From the NCBI RefSeq assembly GCF_020532625.1, contig NZ_JAJAUY010000012.1, positions 20,547-84,546 on the forward strand: a stretch of DNA of 64,000 nt. The letters run 5' to 3'. The stretch comes from Streptomyces antimicrobicus. Lineage in GTDB: Bacteria; Actinomycetota; Actinomycetes; Streptomycetales; Streptomycetaceae. Below, one piece after another: positions 34,958 to 45,386 of the stretch (its first letter is position 1; each line of letters begins with the position of its first letter). The notes under the pieces are model-generated. The model had not been told where the DNA came from. It saw nothing but the letters and a program-made list of their open reading frames with translations, and did not search any database. A program made the translations under genes and the position numbers.

Positions 34958-36230
34958 CCGCCTGCTGGTCTGCGGGATCGGTTCCGGGATGGACCGGTCC
35001 CTGGCCGAACTGCGTTCCGCGCGGCGGGAGCTGGTGGTGGTGACCGATCGCCCGACGGACCGGGCGCGGTCGGCCGCCGACCTCCTGCTGACCTGCGACC
35101 CGGACGACGCCGTGGCGGTGCTCGCGGAGCTCGCGGCGGCGGGTGTGGATCGGATCGACGGGGTGTTCTCCCTCGGTGCGGACAACCCGCCGGTGATCAG
35201 CACGCTCGCGCAGCGCTTCGGCTGCCCCGGGCTGCCGCTGGAGACGGCCCTGGACTGCACGCTGAAGGACCGGCGGCTGGCCGTGCTGCGCACCGCCGGC
35301 CTCGACCTGCCCCGCTTCGCGACCGCCGAGTCCGTCGGGGAGGCCGTGCGCGCGGTCGCCGACATCGGCCTGCCGGCGGTCATCAAGCCGAGCGACGGAA
35401 CGGGCTCGCTGGGCGTGCTGAAGGTGGAGTCGCCCGGGCAGGTGCGCGAGCTGGCCCGGGAGGCGCTGCGGCTCAGCCCCGGCGGGCGGATCGTGGTCGA
35501 GGAGTTCCTCCAGGGCACCGAGCACACCCTGGCGGCGTTCATGGTCGACGGAGAGCTGCACCGCTTCGGCTTCGCCGACCGGGAGTACGGGCGCAAGGAG
35601 GAGTTCGCCCCGCACTTCTTCGAGGGCGGCGACACCCTGCCCAGCGTGCTGAGCGAGGAGCAGATCGAGGAGGTCACCGCCGTGGTACGGCGCGGGGCCC
35701 GGGCCCTGCGCCTGGATCCGGCGGTGATCAACACCGACATCCTGCGCACCCACGACGGCCGGGTGATCCTGCTGGAGATCACCTGCCGGCTGACCGGCGC
35801 CCGGATCGCCACCGAGGTGATGCGGTTGGCGACGGGGGTGGACCCGCTGCCCAACGTCGTCCGGCTGGCGCTCGGACAGCCCCTGGATCTCACGGAACTG
35901 ACGCCCCGGCACGACCGGGCGGTGGTGCAGCGGTTCGTCCCGGCGGACGGCGGGGTGGTCGAGTGGGTCGGCGACCCGCAGGACGTCGCCCGCCGGGCCG
36001 GGGTCCACGACGTGTTCTGGGGCATGGACCTGGAGCCCGGCACCGTACTGCCGCCGTACCGCGGCGGCGCGGAGGTCCTGGCCGGGGTGATCGCCCACGC
36101 GGAGCGACTGGCGGAGGCCGAGGCCGTCGCCGAACGCACCCTGCGCGCCCTGCCCCTGCGGCTCAAGGCCCCGGCCCCCGCCCCGACCCCGGCCTCGGCC
36201 CCGGCCCCGGCCCCGGCCCCGGCCCCATGA
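34950..36230 (+). CDS. ATP-grasp carboxylate-amine ligase
   Basis: A 426-residue ATP-grasp protein. An N-terminal pre-ATP-grasp domain (about 1-100) is followed by the ATP-binding core, with the Lys in GLPAVIKPSDGTGSLGVLKV (about 147-166), VVEEFLQGTEHTLAAF, and Mg-binding residues in VINTDILRTHDGRVILLEITCRLTGARI. Such ligases activate a carboxylate as acyl phosphate and join it to an amine or thiol. In this setting it could close the streptolidine lactam or join another amide; the substrate is not shown by sequence. The last 25 residues are an (Ala-Pro) repeat from CCGGCC-rich DNA. GTG 34950 lies inside the deacetylase gene. Confidence 0.88.
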   Translation: MTDRLLVCGIGSGMDRSLAELRSARRELVVVTDRPTDRARSAADLLLTCDPDDAVAVLAELAAAGVDRIDGVFSLGADNPPVISTLAQRFGCPGLPLETALDCTLKDRRLAVLRTAGLDLPRFATAESVGEAVRAVADIGLPAVIKPSDGTGSLGVLKVESPGQVRELAREALRLSPGGRIVVEEFLQGTEHTLAAFMVDGELHRFGFADREYGRKEEFAPHFFEGGDTLPSVLSEEQIEEVTAVVRRGARALRLDPAVINTDILRTHDGRVILLEITCRLTGARIATEVMRLATGVDPLPNVVRLALGQPLDLTELTPRHDRAVVQRFVPADGGVVEWVGDPQDVARRAGVHDVFWGMDLEPGTVLPPYRGGAEVLAGVIAHAERLAEAEAVAERTLRALPLRLKAPAPAPTPASAPAPAPAPAP

Positions 36231-36259
36231 CACGTACGACCGACACGAAGGAGAACGGG

Positions 36260-37339
36260 ATGGCCACCGACCCGGTGGACGAGGCCGCGGTCGACAAGGG
36301 CATCGCCCGGACCGCCGTGATCATCGCCCTGCGCGACGACCTGCGGATCGCCGACTGCATCGCCTCCGTCGACGAGGACGTCGAGATCGTCCTGGCGCTC
36401 AACGGCCCCAGCGACGCCGTGCTGAAACTGATCGCGGAGCATCCCCGCCCGCTGACCGTCACCGAGATCGAGGACGTCGGCAACTTGGGCGCGGCCTACA
36501 ACGCGGGGGCCGCCGCCACGGACCGGCAGTACCTGCTGCTGATGGACTCCGACTGCACCTTCGCCCCGGGGGTGGTCCGTGCCATGGTCCGCGCGGTGCT
36601 CACCGCTCCGGTGGTCAAGGGGCAGGTGGTCTACGGCGAGTCGTCCGGGCTGCTCAGCCGGCTCACGGCACGCGTGCGCGAGTTCGACGAGGGCGACTAC
36701 GTCAGCGCGCTGTCGCCGCCGCTGATCTACAACCGGGACATCGTGGAGCACATCGGCGGCTACCACTTCGACGAGCTGATCCACTGGTGCGAGGACCGGG
36801 AGTTCGACTTCCGGCTCCAGCTCGCCGGCATCCCGGTGGTGTACCTGCCGCAGGCGCGGATCTTCCACGACGCCCAGCACGGCTTCGCCAACATGCGCAG
36901 CTACTTCCGCTACGGCGTCGGCGAGGGCATCGCCCAGGAGACCGGTGTGTTCACCACTCCGGCGGTTCCGGTGGTGTGGCGGCTGTTCGAGGCGTCGCGG
37001 ACGCTGGTGCACTGCGCGCGGGACAAGGGCGTGGGCGCGGCGGCCTACTACGCCCTGCTGAAGGCGGCGTTCCACGCGGGCACCGCGCACCACCTGCTCA
37101 ACGACCCGTACCGGGTCCGTGACCGCTATCCGGCGTCCGCCAAGCGGGCCCGCATGGTGCGCTCGATCCCGCAGCACAGCACCAAGCTGACCCCGGCCCA
37201 GCTGCGGCGGCTGCGGCGGGCGCACTGGGAGGCGGGCCGGCGGATCGAGAAGGTGGGCGACCTGTCGGTCTTCCACCCGGACGCCGCCGGCCCGGGCACC
37301 GGGTCAGCCGCCGGACAGGCGCGGCAGCAGCAGGCGTGA
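36260..37339 (+). CDS. Family 2 glycosyltransferase, probable gulosamine transfer
   Basis: A 359-residue GT-A fold protein. The nucleotide-binding strand begins TAVIIALRDDLRIADCIASV, the acidic DxD-type motif is LLMDSDCTF (about 91-99), and a WCEDREFDFRLQLAG segment (about 175) carries the ED catalytic-base region of GT2 enzymes. No membrane segment, so cytosolic. It is the only classical glycosyltransferase in the cluster and thus the candidate for attaching gulosamine to streptolidine. ATG 36260 follows AAGGAG at good spacing; the in-frame ATG 36227, which overlaps the ATP-grasp stop, would add 11 residues. Its 3' end overlaps the convergent CocE gene by 36 bp. Confidence 0.88.
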   Translation: MATDPVDEAAVDKGIARTAVIIALRDDLRIADCIASVDEDVEIVLALNGPSDAVLKLIAEHPRPLTVTEIEDVGNLGAAYNAGAAATDRQYLLLMDSDCTFAPGVVRAMVRAVLTAPVVKGQVVYGESSGLLSRLTARVREFDEGDYVSALSPPLIYNRDIVEHIGGYHFDELIHWCEDREFDFRLQLAGIPVVYLPQARIFHDAQHGFANMRSYFRYGVGEGIAQETGVFTTPAVPVVWRLFEASRTLVHCARDKGVGAAAYYALLKAAFHAGTAHHLLNDPYRVRDRYPASAKRARMVRSIPQHSTKLTPAQLRRLRRAHWEAGRRIEKVGDLSVFHPDAAGPGTGSAAGQARQQQA

Positions 37340-38998
37340 GGGGTGGTCGCCGCCGTGGTGGACGGTGTGGTGGGCGAGGACGCTCGGGTGGACGTCGAAG
37401 CGCGGCGTGTTGCTGGCCGCGATCTCCAGGCGGATCCGGTGGCCGGCGCGGAACACGTGGCCGACCGCTCCCACCGCGACGGTGACCTCGACCGGCTCGC
37501 CGGGGCGGGACGCCTGCCCCGGGGCGGGCGCCTCCCCGGGGCGGGCGTCCGCCCCGGGGGCGCCGGCCGCGTCCGTGCCCGGCGGCAGCCGGCGCACCCC
37601 GTCGCACAGCAGCTCGGCCCGGCCGTCGGGGTGGACGTCGACGAGCTTGGCCGCCACGTCGGCCCCGGCCGCGTCCGGGGTCACGTACACGGTCAAGGTG
37701 ATGTCGCCGACGACGGTCAGCGCGGTGCGGAGCGGCTCCCCGGTGAAGCACAGCACGTCGGCGCGGCGTTCCACCTCGCGTTGGTCCAGGGGGCCGCAGT
37801 CGCCGCCGGTGAACTGGCCGGGCAGGGCGGTGGCGCCGCCGGTGGTGGGCACGGGGTCCGCCGGGTCGTGGCGGATCCGGTCCGCGCCGGGAGCCGCGGG
37901 GGCGGGGCCGGGCGTCAGGCGGCGGCCGTCGAGGTGCAGGACCAGGTCCTCGGTGCCGGGGACGGGCCAGTCGGCGAAGGTGTGCCAGGCGTCGGCCCCG
38001 GTGAGGAACAGCCGCACCGGGCCGGGATCGGGCGCCGCCGGGGCCGGGCGCCGGCGCAGATGCCGGTCGAAATGGTCCAGATGGAGACCTGTGACGTCGA
38101 GGTTGCGTTCGTCGGCGGCCAGTCCGTAACGGCGCTGCGGAAATATTCCGCCGGTGACGCAGTGGGACCACGGTCCGACCACCAGCTGCGACGGCGTGCC
38201 GCATTCCCGAATTCCCCGGTAATTCTCCAGGGCGCCGGCCAGGAATATGTCGTACCAGCCGGTGAGGTGCAGCACCGGGGCCTCGATCGCCGGGTACGCC
38301 TCCCGGGGCGCGGCGCGCCGCCAGTACGGGTGGCCGGCCGGGTGGGCGCGCCAGCGGCGGTAGTAGGGGGCCAGCCGGTCCAGCAGGTCCGCGGCGGCGT
38401 CCGGGTCGCGGTAGAGCTCCTCGATCCGGTCGACGGCGTCGGCCACCTCCGCCAGCTCGGCCCTGGTCAGCCCGGCACCCTCCAGCAGCAGGTCGTAGAG
38501 CACCCAGTACAGGACGAAGCCGAGTTGGAAGGCGCCGCCCTGGTACGTCCAGCCCTCGTCGAAGCGGGATCCGGCCACGTGGGGGGCGATCGCGCCGAGA
38601 CCGGGCGGGCGTTCGGCCGCGGCGAGGAGCGCGGCCATGGCCTCGTAGGAACGGCCGAACAGGCCCGCCGAGCCGTCGCACCAGGGCTGGCGCACCGCCC
38701 AGGCGACCGTGTCCGCGCCGTCGGCCGCCTCGTGCCAGTACGGCTCGAACGCGCCGCCGGAGCCGAACCGGCCGCGGACGTCCTGCACCAGCAGGGCGTA
38801 GCCGGAGCGGACCAGGCGCAGGCCGTCGACGGACGCGCCGCCCGGCGCGCCCGATTTCCCGTACGGGGTACGGCGCACCAGCACGGGGACTTCTTCCGCG
38901 GTGTCGGGCCGGTAGAGATCGGCACTCAATAACACGCCGTCCCGCATGGGTATTTTCAGATCGTGTTCCACAACAATACGCACCCGCCCATATTCCAT
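37304..38998 (-). CDS. CocE/NonD-family hydrolase
   Basis: A 564-residue alpha/beta hydrolase with a C-terminal jelly-roll (X-Pro dipeptidyl-peptidase-like) domain. The start IPMRDGVLLSADLYRP is typical of CocE. The nucleophile Ser lies in LFGRSYEAMAALLAA (GxSYxG-like, though the second Gly is Ala) and the lid includes VAGSRFDEGWTYQGGAF. The third part (from about 350) includes TLTVYVTPDAAGADVAAKLVDVHPDG. Members cleave esters or amides, including glutaryl amides and peptides. It contains a TTA codon (38930-38932). The start is uncertain: ATG 38998 or GTG 39016; only 19 bp separate it from the divergent A-domain gene. The role may be release or maturation of an acylated intermediate (inference). 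Confidence 0.85.
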   Translation of the reverse strand: MEYGRVRIVVEHDLKIPMRDGVLLSADLYRPDTAEEVPVLVRRTPYGKSGAPGGASVDGLRLVRSGYALLVQDVRGRFGSGGAFEPYWHEAADGADTVAWAVRQPWCDGSAGLFGRSYEAMAALLAAAERPPGLGAIAPHVAGSRFDEGWTYQGGAFQLGFVLYWVLYDLLLEGAGLTRAELAEVADAVDRIEELYRDPDAAADLLDRLAPYYRRWRAHPAGHPYWRRAAPREAYPAIEAPVLHLTGWYDIFLAGALENYRGIRECGTPSQLVVGPWSHCVTGGIFPQRRYGLAADERNLDVTGLHLDHFDRHLRRRPAPAAPDPGPVRLFLTGADAWHTFADWPVPGTEDLVLHLDGRRLTPGPAPAAPGADRIRHDPADPVPTTGGATALPGQFTGGDCGPLDQREVERRADVLCFTGEPLRTALTVVGDITLTVYVTPDAAGADVAAKLVDVHPDGRAELLCDGVRRLPPGTDAAGAPGADARPGEAPAPGQASRPGEPVEVTVAVGAVGHVFRAGHRIRLEIAASNTPRFDVHPSVLAHHTVHHGGDHPSRLLLPRLSGG

Positions 38999-39017
38999 CA
39001 GCGCGAGGGAATTCACA

Positions 39018-40546
<1,529 letters not shown>

Positions 40547-40550
<4 letters not shown>

Positions 40551-41494
40551 GCACCCCGCAGGCCCGGCGAACGCCGCCCCCCGCCGCCGGGCCGGCCGCC
40601 CTCGCCGCGTACGCCTCCGACCGGCTGGGCGTGCCCCTCGACCCCGGCACCGCCCGCGTCGACGAGTCCGGCTGGGACTTCCGGGTCACGCACCTGCGGG
40701 CCACCGACGGCACCTGGTGGATCCTGCGGCAGCCGCGCCGGCCCGAGGCCGCGCGGCGGCTGGCCGTGGAGGGCGCGGTGCTGGCCGCCGTACGCGACCG
40801 GATGCCCGTGCCGGTGCCGCACTGGCGCCTGCACACCTGCGACCTGGTGGCCTACCCCAGGCTGCCGGGCGAGCCGGCCGCCACCGAGGACCCCGGGACC
40901 CTGGTCTACGGATGGTCCGTGGACCCGCTGGCCCACCCGGCCCACTACCTGGAACCGCTCGCCCGGGCGCTGGTCGAGGTGCACACGACCCCGCTCGACG
41001 CCTGGCCGGTGCCGGCCGGCCCGGCACGGCCGGACCCGGGCGCCGTACGCGCCGGCGTCGCGGCGAAGCTCGCCCGGGCCCGCGCCGAACTGCCGCTGCC
41101 CGCCGAGGGGTTGCTCCGCTGGCAGGCCTGGCTGGACGAGGACCGGCTGTGGCCGGACCGGTTGACGCCCGTCCACGGCGATGTGCACCCCGGCCACACG
41201 CTGGTGGTGCGCCCGCCGTCGGGCCCACCGGCCCTGGCGGGGCTGCTGGACTGGGCGAACGCCGACGTGGGTGATCCCGCCGTGGACTTCGTCGACATGC
41301 TGTACGCGGGCGGGACCGCCGTGCTGGACCGGCTCCTGGCGGCCTACCGGGCGGCGGGCGGCGAGGTCCGCGACGGCATGCGCGCCCACGTCCTGGCCCG
41401 AGCCTCCTTCCTGTGGGTCCACGTGGCCCTGCGGGGCCTGGACACCGGCCGCCCGGCGTGGGTGGAGACGGCCCTGCGCAGGATGGCCCCGTGA
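40547..41494 (+). CDS. APH-family phosphotransferase
   Basis: A 315-residue aminoglycoside/macrolide phosphotransferase-fold kinase. Visible elements: ATP-binding Lys region WWILRQPRRPEAARRLAVEGAVLAAV, catalytic loop VHGDVHPGHTLV (about 208-219, with His in place of the usual Asn) and the metal-binding Asp in GLLDWANADVGDPAVDF. It resembles macrolide 2'-kinase-like proteins. In the cluster it may phosphorylate streptothricin or an intermediate as reversible self-protection, or be a biosynthetic kinase. ATG 40547 overlaps the A-domain stop (ATGA), so it is coupled to orf5. The His for Asn exchange in the Brenner motif deserves attention. Confidence 0.87.
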
Positions 41495-42300
41495 CCCGTA
41501 CACCCGAGGGGACGGCCTACGCCCTGCACGGGACGGGAGAGCGCCCGGTGGTGCTGGTGGCCGGAGCCGGCGGCACGGGACGCATCTGGGAGCACCACCA
41601 GGTCCCGGCGCTGACCGCGGCGGGCTGGCGGGTGGTCACCTTCGACCACGGGTCGACGTCCGCGCCCACCGATCCATGGGAACTCGCGGCCCTGACGCGC
41701 GAGTTGGTCACGTCGCTGGCACTGCCGCCCTGCCCGCTGGTCGGTCACTCGCTCGGCTCCCTCGCCGTTCAGGAACTGCTGCTGACCGATCCGCACCTCG
41801 TCAGCGGGGCGGTGCTCACCGCGACCCGCGGCCGGTCCGACGCCGTGGGCGAAGCCCTGGCCCGGGCCGAGGCGGCGTGCGTACGGGCGGGGACCGCGCT
41901 GCCCGCGGAGTTCGAGGCCTTCGTCCGCCTGGTGCAGAACCTCTCGCCCAGGACGCTCGCCGACGAGCGGGCGGCGACAGAATGGCTCGACTTGTTCGAA
42001 CTCGCCGCGCTGACCGGCCGGTCGCCCGCCCTCCGGCCCGGCCCCCCGGTCCCCGACCGGCTGGCCGAGTACGCCCGGATCGACGTGCCCGTGCTGGTGG
42101 TCGGCTTCGCCGACGACGTGCTGGCGCCGGCCCCGCTGGGCCGGGAGGTCGCCGAGGCGATCCCCGGCGGCCGGTACGCCGAGCTGGCGGACGCCGGTCA
42201 CCTCGGGTTCCTGGAGCGGCCCGAGGCCTTCAACACCGTCCTGCTCGACTTCCTCGCCACCCTGGCCCCGACCGACCCCGGAGTGTCCCGTGCCCCTTGA
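41491..42300 (+). CDS. Alpha/beta-fold hydrolase
   Basis: A 269-residue single-domain hydrolase. It shows the oxyanion region VLVAGAGGTGRIWEHH, nucleophile elbow LVGHSLGSLAV (about 85), Asp in VGFADDVLAP and His in LADAGHLGFLERPE (about 230-245), i.e. a complete Ser-Asp-His triad. GTG 41491 overlaps the kinase stop (GTGA). Fold and catalytic residues are clear, while the substrate is not. Its position next to the APH-like kinase suggests that the two act on the same molecule, for example hydrolysis of an ester or lactam-like bond during maturation or detoxification. Confidence 0.88.
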   Translation: MTRTPEGTAYALHGTGERPVVLVAGAGGTGRIWEHHQVPALTAAGWRVVTFDHGSTSAPTDPWELAALTRELVTSLALPPCPLVGHSLGSLAVQELLLTDPHLVSGAVLTATRGRSDAVGEALARAEAACVRAGTALPAEFEAFVRLVQNLSPRTLADERAATEWLDLFELAALTGRSPALRPGPPVPDRLAEYARIDVPVLVVGFADDVLAPAPLGREVAEAIPGGRYAELADAGHLGFLERPEAFNTVLLDFLATLAPTDPGVSRAP

Positions 42301-43054
42301 ACGGCCCCTCGTGGAACCGAAGACCGACGCGGAGCTGGAGGTCGTCCACGTCGGACGGCGACCGCCGCGGTCCTGGACGGCCGCCGTGTACCTGTGCGGC
42401 CCGACCCCTGCCGACCCGGCCGAGCGGTCGTGGCGCCCGGACGCCGTCGCCGCACTGCGCGCCGGCTGGTCCGGGCCGGGGCGGCTGGTGGTGTTCCTCC
42501 CCGAGCCGGAGCCGGGCGGCACCTACCCGGCGTACGGCGACCAGATCGCCTGGGAGGAGGACGCCATGCGCCGCTCCGACGTGGTCCTGTTCTGGATCCC
42601 GCGGGACATGGCCCGGCTCCCCGGCCTGGTCTCCAACATCAAGTGGGGCGCGTGGTGCGACTCGGGCCGCGCCGTGCTCGGCAGTCCGCCGGGGGCCGAA
42701 CGGATGGACTACCTGCTGCACTTCGCCGAGGCCCTGGGCGTACCGGTGGAGCGGACGCTGGCGCAGGCCGCCGCGGCGGCCCTGCGGGCGGTCGGGCCGG
42801 GGTCCTTGCGCACCGGCGGTGAGCGGGCCGTCCCGCTGACGGTGTGGCGGACCGACCCGTTCCGGACCTGGTACGGCGCGTGCCGGGAGGCCGGGGACCG
42901 GCTGCTGGACGCCCGTGTGGAGTGGTACGACCCGGCGGCGGCGCGGGCCGGGGCCGCCGCCTGGCTGCTGACCGTCACGGTCGCGCCGGGCGGCGGCTCC
43001 GGCCCGGTCGTCCGCCGCCTGCTGGCGGCTCAGGGGCAGGGCATGCTCATGTAG
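42290..43054 (+). CDS. Nucleoside 2-deoxyribosyltransferase-like protein
   Basis: A 254-residue protein. Its first 160 residues resemble the nucleoside 2-deoxyribosyltransferase-like family: AVYLCGPTPADPAERSWRPDAV near 32-53, then AWEEDAMRRSDVVLFWIPRDMARLPGLVSNIKWGAW (about 88-123), with the Glu-Asp and Asn positions typical of the family. The C-terminal 100 residues (VWRTDPFRTWYGACREAGDRLLDARVEWY) are of unknown type. Classical members exchange or hydrolyse N-glycosidic bonds. Streptothricin has an N-glycosidic link between streptolidine and gulosamine, so the presence is suggestive. GTG 42290 lies within the hydrolase gene; the 3' end overlaps the convergent nat1 by 25 bp. Confidence 0.78.
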   Translation: MPLERPLVEPKTDAELEVVHVGRRPPRSWTAAVYLCGPTPADPAERSWRPDAVAALRAGWSGPGRLVVFLPEPEPGGTYPAYGDQIAWEEDAMRRSDVVLFWIPRDMARLPGLVSNIKWGAWCDSGRAVLGSPPGAERMDYLLHFAEALGVPVERTLAQAAAAALRAVGPGSLRTGGERAVPLTVWRTDPFRTWYGACREAGDRLLDARVEWYDPAAARAGAAAWLLTVTVAPGGGSGPVVRRLLAAQGQGMLM

Positions 43055-43596
43055 AGCGCGTGCTCGCCCTCGGAGTCGGTGCCCTGGTACAGGGCGGTGT
43101 CCAGGCCGCAGAAGGCGAAGCCCATGCGGCGGTAGGCGTGGATGGCCGGGGCGTTGACGTTGGTGACCTCCAGCCAGAGGTGGCCGGCGCCGCGCTCCCG
43201 GGCGAAGTCCACCGCACGGCCCATCAGCGCCCGGCCCACGCCCCGGCCCCGGTGGTCCGCGGCGACCTCGATGTCCTCGATGGTCAGGCGGCGGTTCCAT
43301 GGGGAGTAGGAGACGGCGGCGAAGCCGGCGAGGCCGCCGTCGGTGCCGACGGCCACGAAGGTCCGGCTGCCGTCGTCCTCCCCGTCCGCCCCCTCGCCGT
43401 CGTCGCCGTCGTCCTCGGGGAACACCTTGACCAGCGGCGGGTCCACCGGGACCTCGCGGAAGGCGAAGCCGTCGCCGCTGACGGTGACTTCGAAGACGGT
43501 GCTGGTGGTGAAGGAGCCGTCGAGGGCCTCGATGGCCTCGGCGTCCTCGGGGCGGGCGGTGCGGAACTCGTAAGGAGTGTCACTGGTCGCGGTCAT
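43030..43596 (-). CDS. nat1: Streptothricin (nourseothricin) N-acetyltransferase, self-resistance
   Basis: A 188-residue GNAT enzyme nearly matching in length and text the known nourseothricin acetyltransferase Nat1: EAIEALDGSFTTSTVFEVT, REVPVDPPLVKVFPEDD, an Asp/Glu-rich insertion (about 70-82), YSPWNRRLTIEDIEVAADHRGRGVGRALM and VTNVNAPAIHAYRRMGFAFCGLDTALYQG ending in ALYMSMPCP. It transfers acetyl from acetyl-CoA to the beta-amino group of the beta-lysine side chain and so inactivates streptothricin. No ribosome site precedes ATG 43596; a TAGGCT box six bases upstream suggests a leaderless transcript. It closes the cluster on the right. Confidence 0.96.
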   Translation of the reverse strand: MTATSDTPYEFRTARPEDAEAIEALDGSFTTSTVFEVTVSGDGFAFREVPVDPPLVKVFPEDDGDDGEGADGEDDGSRTFVAVGTDGGLAGFAAVSYSPWNRRLTIEDIEVAADHRGRGVGRALMGRAVDFARERGAGHLWLEVTNVNAPAIHAYRRMGFAFCGLDTALYQGTDSEGEHALYMSMPCP

Positions 43597-43608
43597 GGCA
43601 CGAGCCTA
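43597..43608 (-). promoter_or_regulatory. Candidate leaderless promoter of nat1
   Basis: On the minus strand TAGGCT (43603-43608) ends six bases before the A of the nat1 ATG. This places the likely transcription start at the initiation codon. The -35 is not convincing. Leaderless resistance mRNAs are well known in Streptomyces. Confidence 0.45.
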
Positions 43609-43644
43609 TGACCGACCCGCCCGGGAAACGGCGGGTTCCAGCCG

Positions 43645-43845
43645 TTACGGGGCAGTGGCTCCGGGGGCGATCCGCCACTGGCCCACCTCGCGGTGGGCGG
43701 AGTCGTACACGGCCGCCGCGTCCCCCGGCTCCAGGGCGTAGTGGCGCAGGTTGCCGGCCCAGTAGCGCAGGATGCGGCCCAGCTCACCCGCGGCCTCGCC
43801 GTCGAACGCCGTTTCTCCCATGTCCACTTCCAGCACGAACTTCAC
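43645..43845 (-). CDS. Small conserved actinobacterial protein
   Basis: A 66-residue protein starting KFVLEVDMGETAF and containing ELGRILRYWAGNLRHYALEPGDAAAVYDSAHREVGQWRI. I recognise the pattern (beta strand, helix LGRILRYWAGN, YDSxxREVGxW) as a small protein conserved in many Streptomyces, without known function. GTG 43845 is preferred because TGAGG lies upstream at a suitable distance; GTG 43857 would add MRFP. It is separated from nat1 by about 50 bp and from the M1 peptidase by about 130 bp, and probably belongs to neither. Confidence 0.75.
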   Translation of the reverse strand: MKFVLEVDMGETAFDGEAAGELGRILRYWAGNLRHYALEPGDAAAVYDSAHREVGQWRIAPGATAP

Positions 43846-43974
43846 GGGGAACCTCACTCGTCGTCTCGCGGATTTCCGTCCCTTCCATTCTCCCCTTGCA
43901 TCGCCCTGTGAAGGTTTGTGCCGCAGACCGCTCCTGCCGGGCAGGTGGGGGGCCGAGAACCCTCAAAGGGAGCA

Positions 43975-45348
43975 TCAGGCCGGGGTCGGTGCGGCCGGGA
44001 GCGGGGGAAGGGCGGGGGCGTCCAGCCAGGGACCGAGCAGCTCGTCCGCCGAGCCGGTGGCGTAGCGGGCCACGTGGGCGGTGAAGCCGCCCGTGCTGAC
44101 GACGCCGTGCCGGTGGGCGGTGGCCCAGTCGCGCAGCATCGGGAAGAACGCCTCGTCGCCCAGGGCGCAGCGGACCGCGTGCACGGTCAGGCCGCCGCGC
44201 TCGTAGAGGCGGTCGTCGAACATCAGCTTGCGGCCCGGGTCGGCCAGCCGCAGGTCCTGCGGCAACCCGGCCAGCAGGCGGTGGGCCGCCGCGGCGTGCT
44301 CGTGCGCGGTCCGGCCGCCCGAACGCTCCGACCAGAGCCATTCGGCGTACTTCGCGAAGCCCTCGTTCAGCCAGATGTGCCGCCAGTCGGCGATGGTCAG
44401 GCTGTTGCCGAACCACTGGTGCGCGAGTTCGTGGGCGACCAGCCGCTCCGAACCGCGTGCGCCGTCGACGTGGTTGGCGCCGAACAGGGACATGCCCTGC
44501 GCCTCGACCGGCACGTCGAGTTCCTCGTCCGCGACCACCACCGTGTACTCGCCGAACGGGTACGGCCCGAAGAGCTCCTCGAACAGCCGCATCATGGCCG
44601 GCTGCCGGGCGAAGTCCCGGGAGAACCGGGGCAGCAGCGCGGTCGGGACGTGCGCGCTCTGCGGGACGCCGCCCAGGCCCGGTTCGCCGAGCAGGACCGT
44701 CCGGTACGCGCCGATGGCCAGGCCGACCAGGTAGCTGGAGGTGGGGGCGGGCTGCTCGTACACCCAGGTCGTCGTGCTCGCCCTGGTGGTGCGGGTGAGC
44801 AGCCGGCCGCCGGCCACCACCGTGTACGCCGAGGGCGTGGTGACCGAGATCCGGTACGAGGCCTTGTCGGCGGGCCGGTCGTTGCACGGGTACCAGGACG
44901 GGGCGCCGACGGGTTGGCTGGCGACCAGCGCGCCGTCGGTCAGCTCCTCCCAGCCCAACCCGCCCCAGGGGCTGCGGACCGGCTTGGGGTTGCCCGACCA
45001 GTGGACCTCCACGGTGAACGCGGCTCCGGCGGGCAGCGGCTCGGCGGGGCGGATCCGCAACCGGCCGCCGCGGTGGACGTGGTGCGGGGCGCGGCCGTCG
45101 ACCAGGACCCGGCCGACGCGGAACCGGGCGAGGTCGAGGAAGAACTCCGCGAGCGGGGCGCGGCCCGCGACGGCGCTGAGCCGCGCGGTTCCCGCCAGGC
45201 GGTTGGGGGCGGGGCGGTACTCCAGGGCGAGTTCGTACCGGGTCACGCGGTACCGGGGGTCGCCGTTGTCCGGGAAGTACGGGTCCGCACCCGTTCCGTG
45301 CCCGCCACCGGCCTTGCTCCGGCCGCCGGTCCTGCTCTGGCCGCCCAT
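43975..45348 (-). CDS. M1-family zinc metallopeptidase
   Basis: A 457-residue aminopeptidase-N-like enzyme. The N-terminal beta domain (about 25-225) is followed by the exopeptidase-type motif in VEAQGMSLFGANH (GAMEN position, degenerate) and the zinc site HELAHQWFGN (HExxH) with the third ligand Glu in NEGFAKYAEWLW, 18 residues on. There is no signal peptide. GGAGGGA precedes ATG 45348; the frame is open to GTG 45399 inside the Pls-like gene. Such peptidases are encoded next to pls in epsilon-poly-lysine producers, where a poly-lysine-degrading metalloaminopeptidase is part of the system (family knowledge, recalled). It may trim or degrade the product of the neighbouring synthetase. Confidence 0.9.
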   Translation of the reverse strand: MGGQSRTGGRSKAGGGHGTGADPYFPDNGDPRYRVTRYELALEYRPAPNRLAGTARLSAVAGRAPLAEFFLDLARFRVGRVLVDGRAPHHVHRGGRLRIRPAEPLPAGAAFTVEVHWSGNPKPVRSPWGGLGWEELTDGALVASQPVGAPSWYPCNDRPADKASYRISVTTPSAYTVVAGGRLLTRTTRASTTTWVYEQPAPTSSYLVGLAIGAYRTVLLGEPGLGGVPQSAHVPTALLPRFSRDFARQPAMMRLFEELFGPYPFGEYTVVVADEELDVPVEAQGMSLFGANHVDGARGSERLVAHELAHQWFGNSLTIADWRHIWLNEGFAKYAEWLWSERSGGRTAHEHAAAAHRLLAGLPQDLRLADPGRKLMFDDRLYERGGLTVHAVRCALGDEAFFPMLRDWATAHRHGVVSTGGFTAHVARYATGSADELLGPWLDAPALPPLPAAPTPA

Positions 45349-45386
45349 GGCCGCCGTCCCTCCGTGCCCGGTGCTCGTGCGGTCCG

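Noticed and set aside
43930..43950. CCTGCC-G-GGCAGG as terminator
   Set aside because: Arms of only six bases upstream of the M1 stop region, no supporting features; too weak to annotate.
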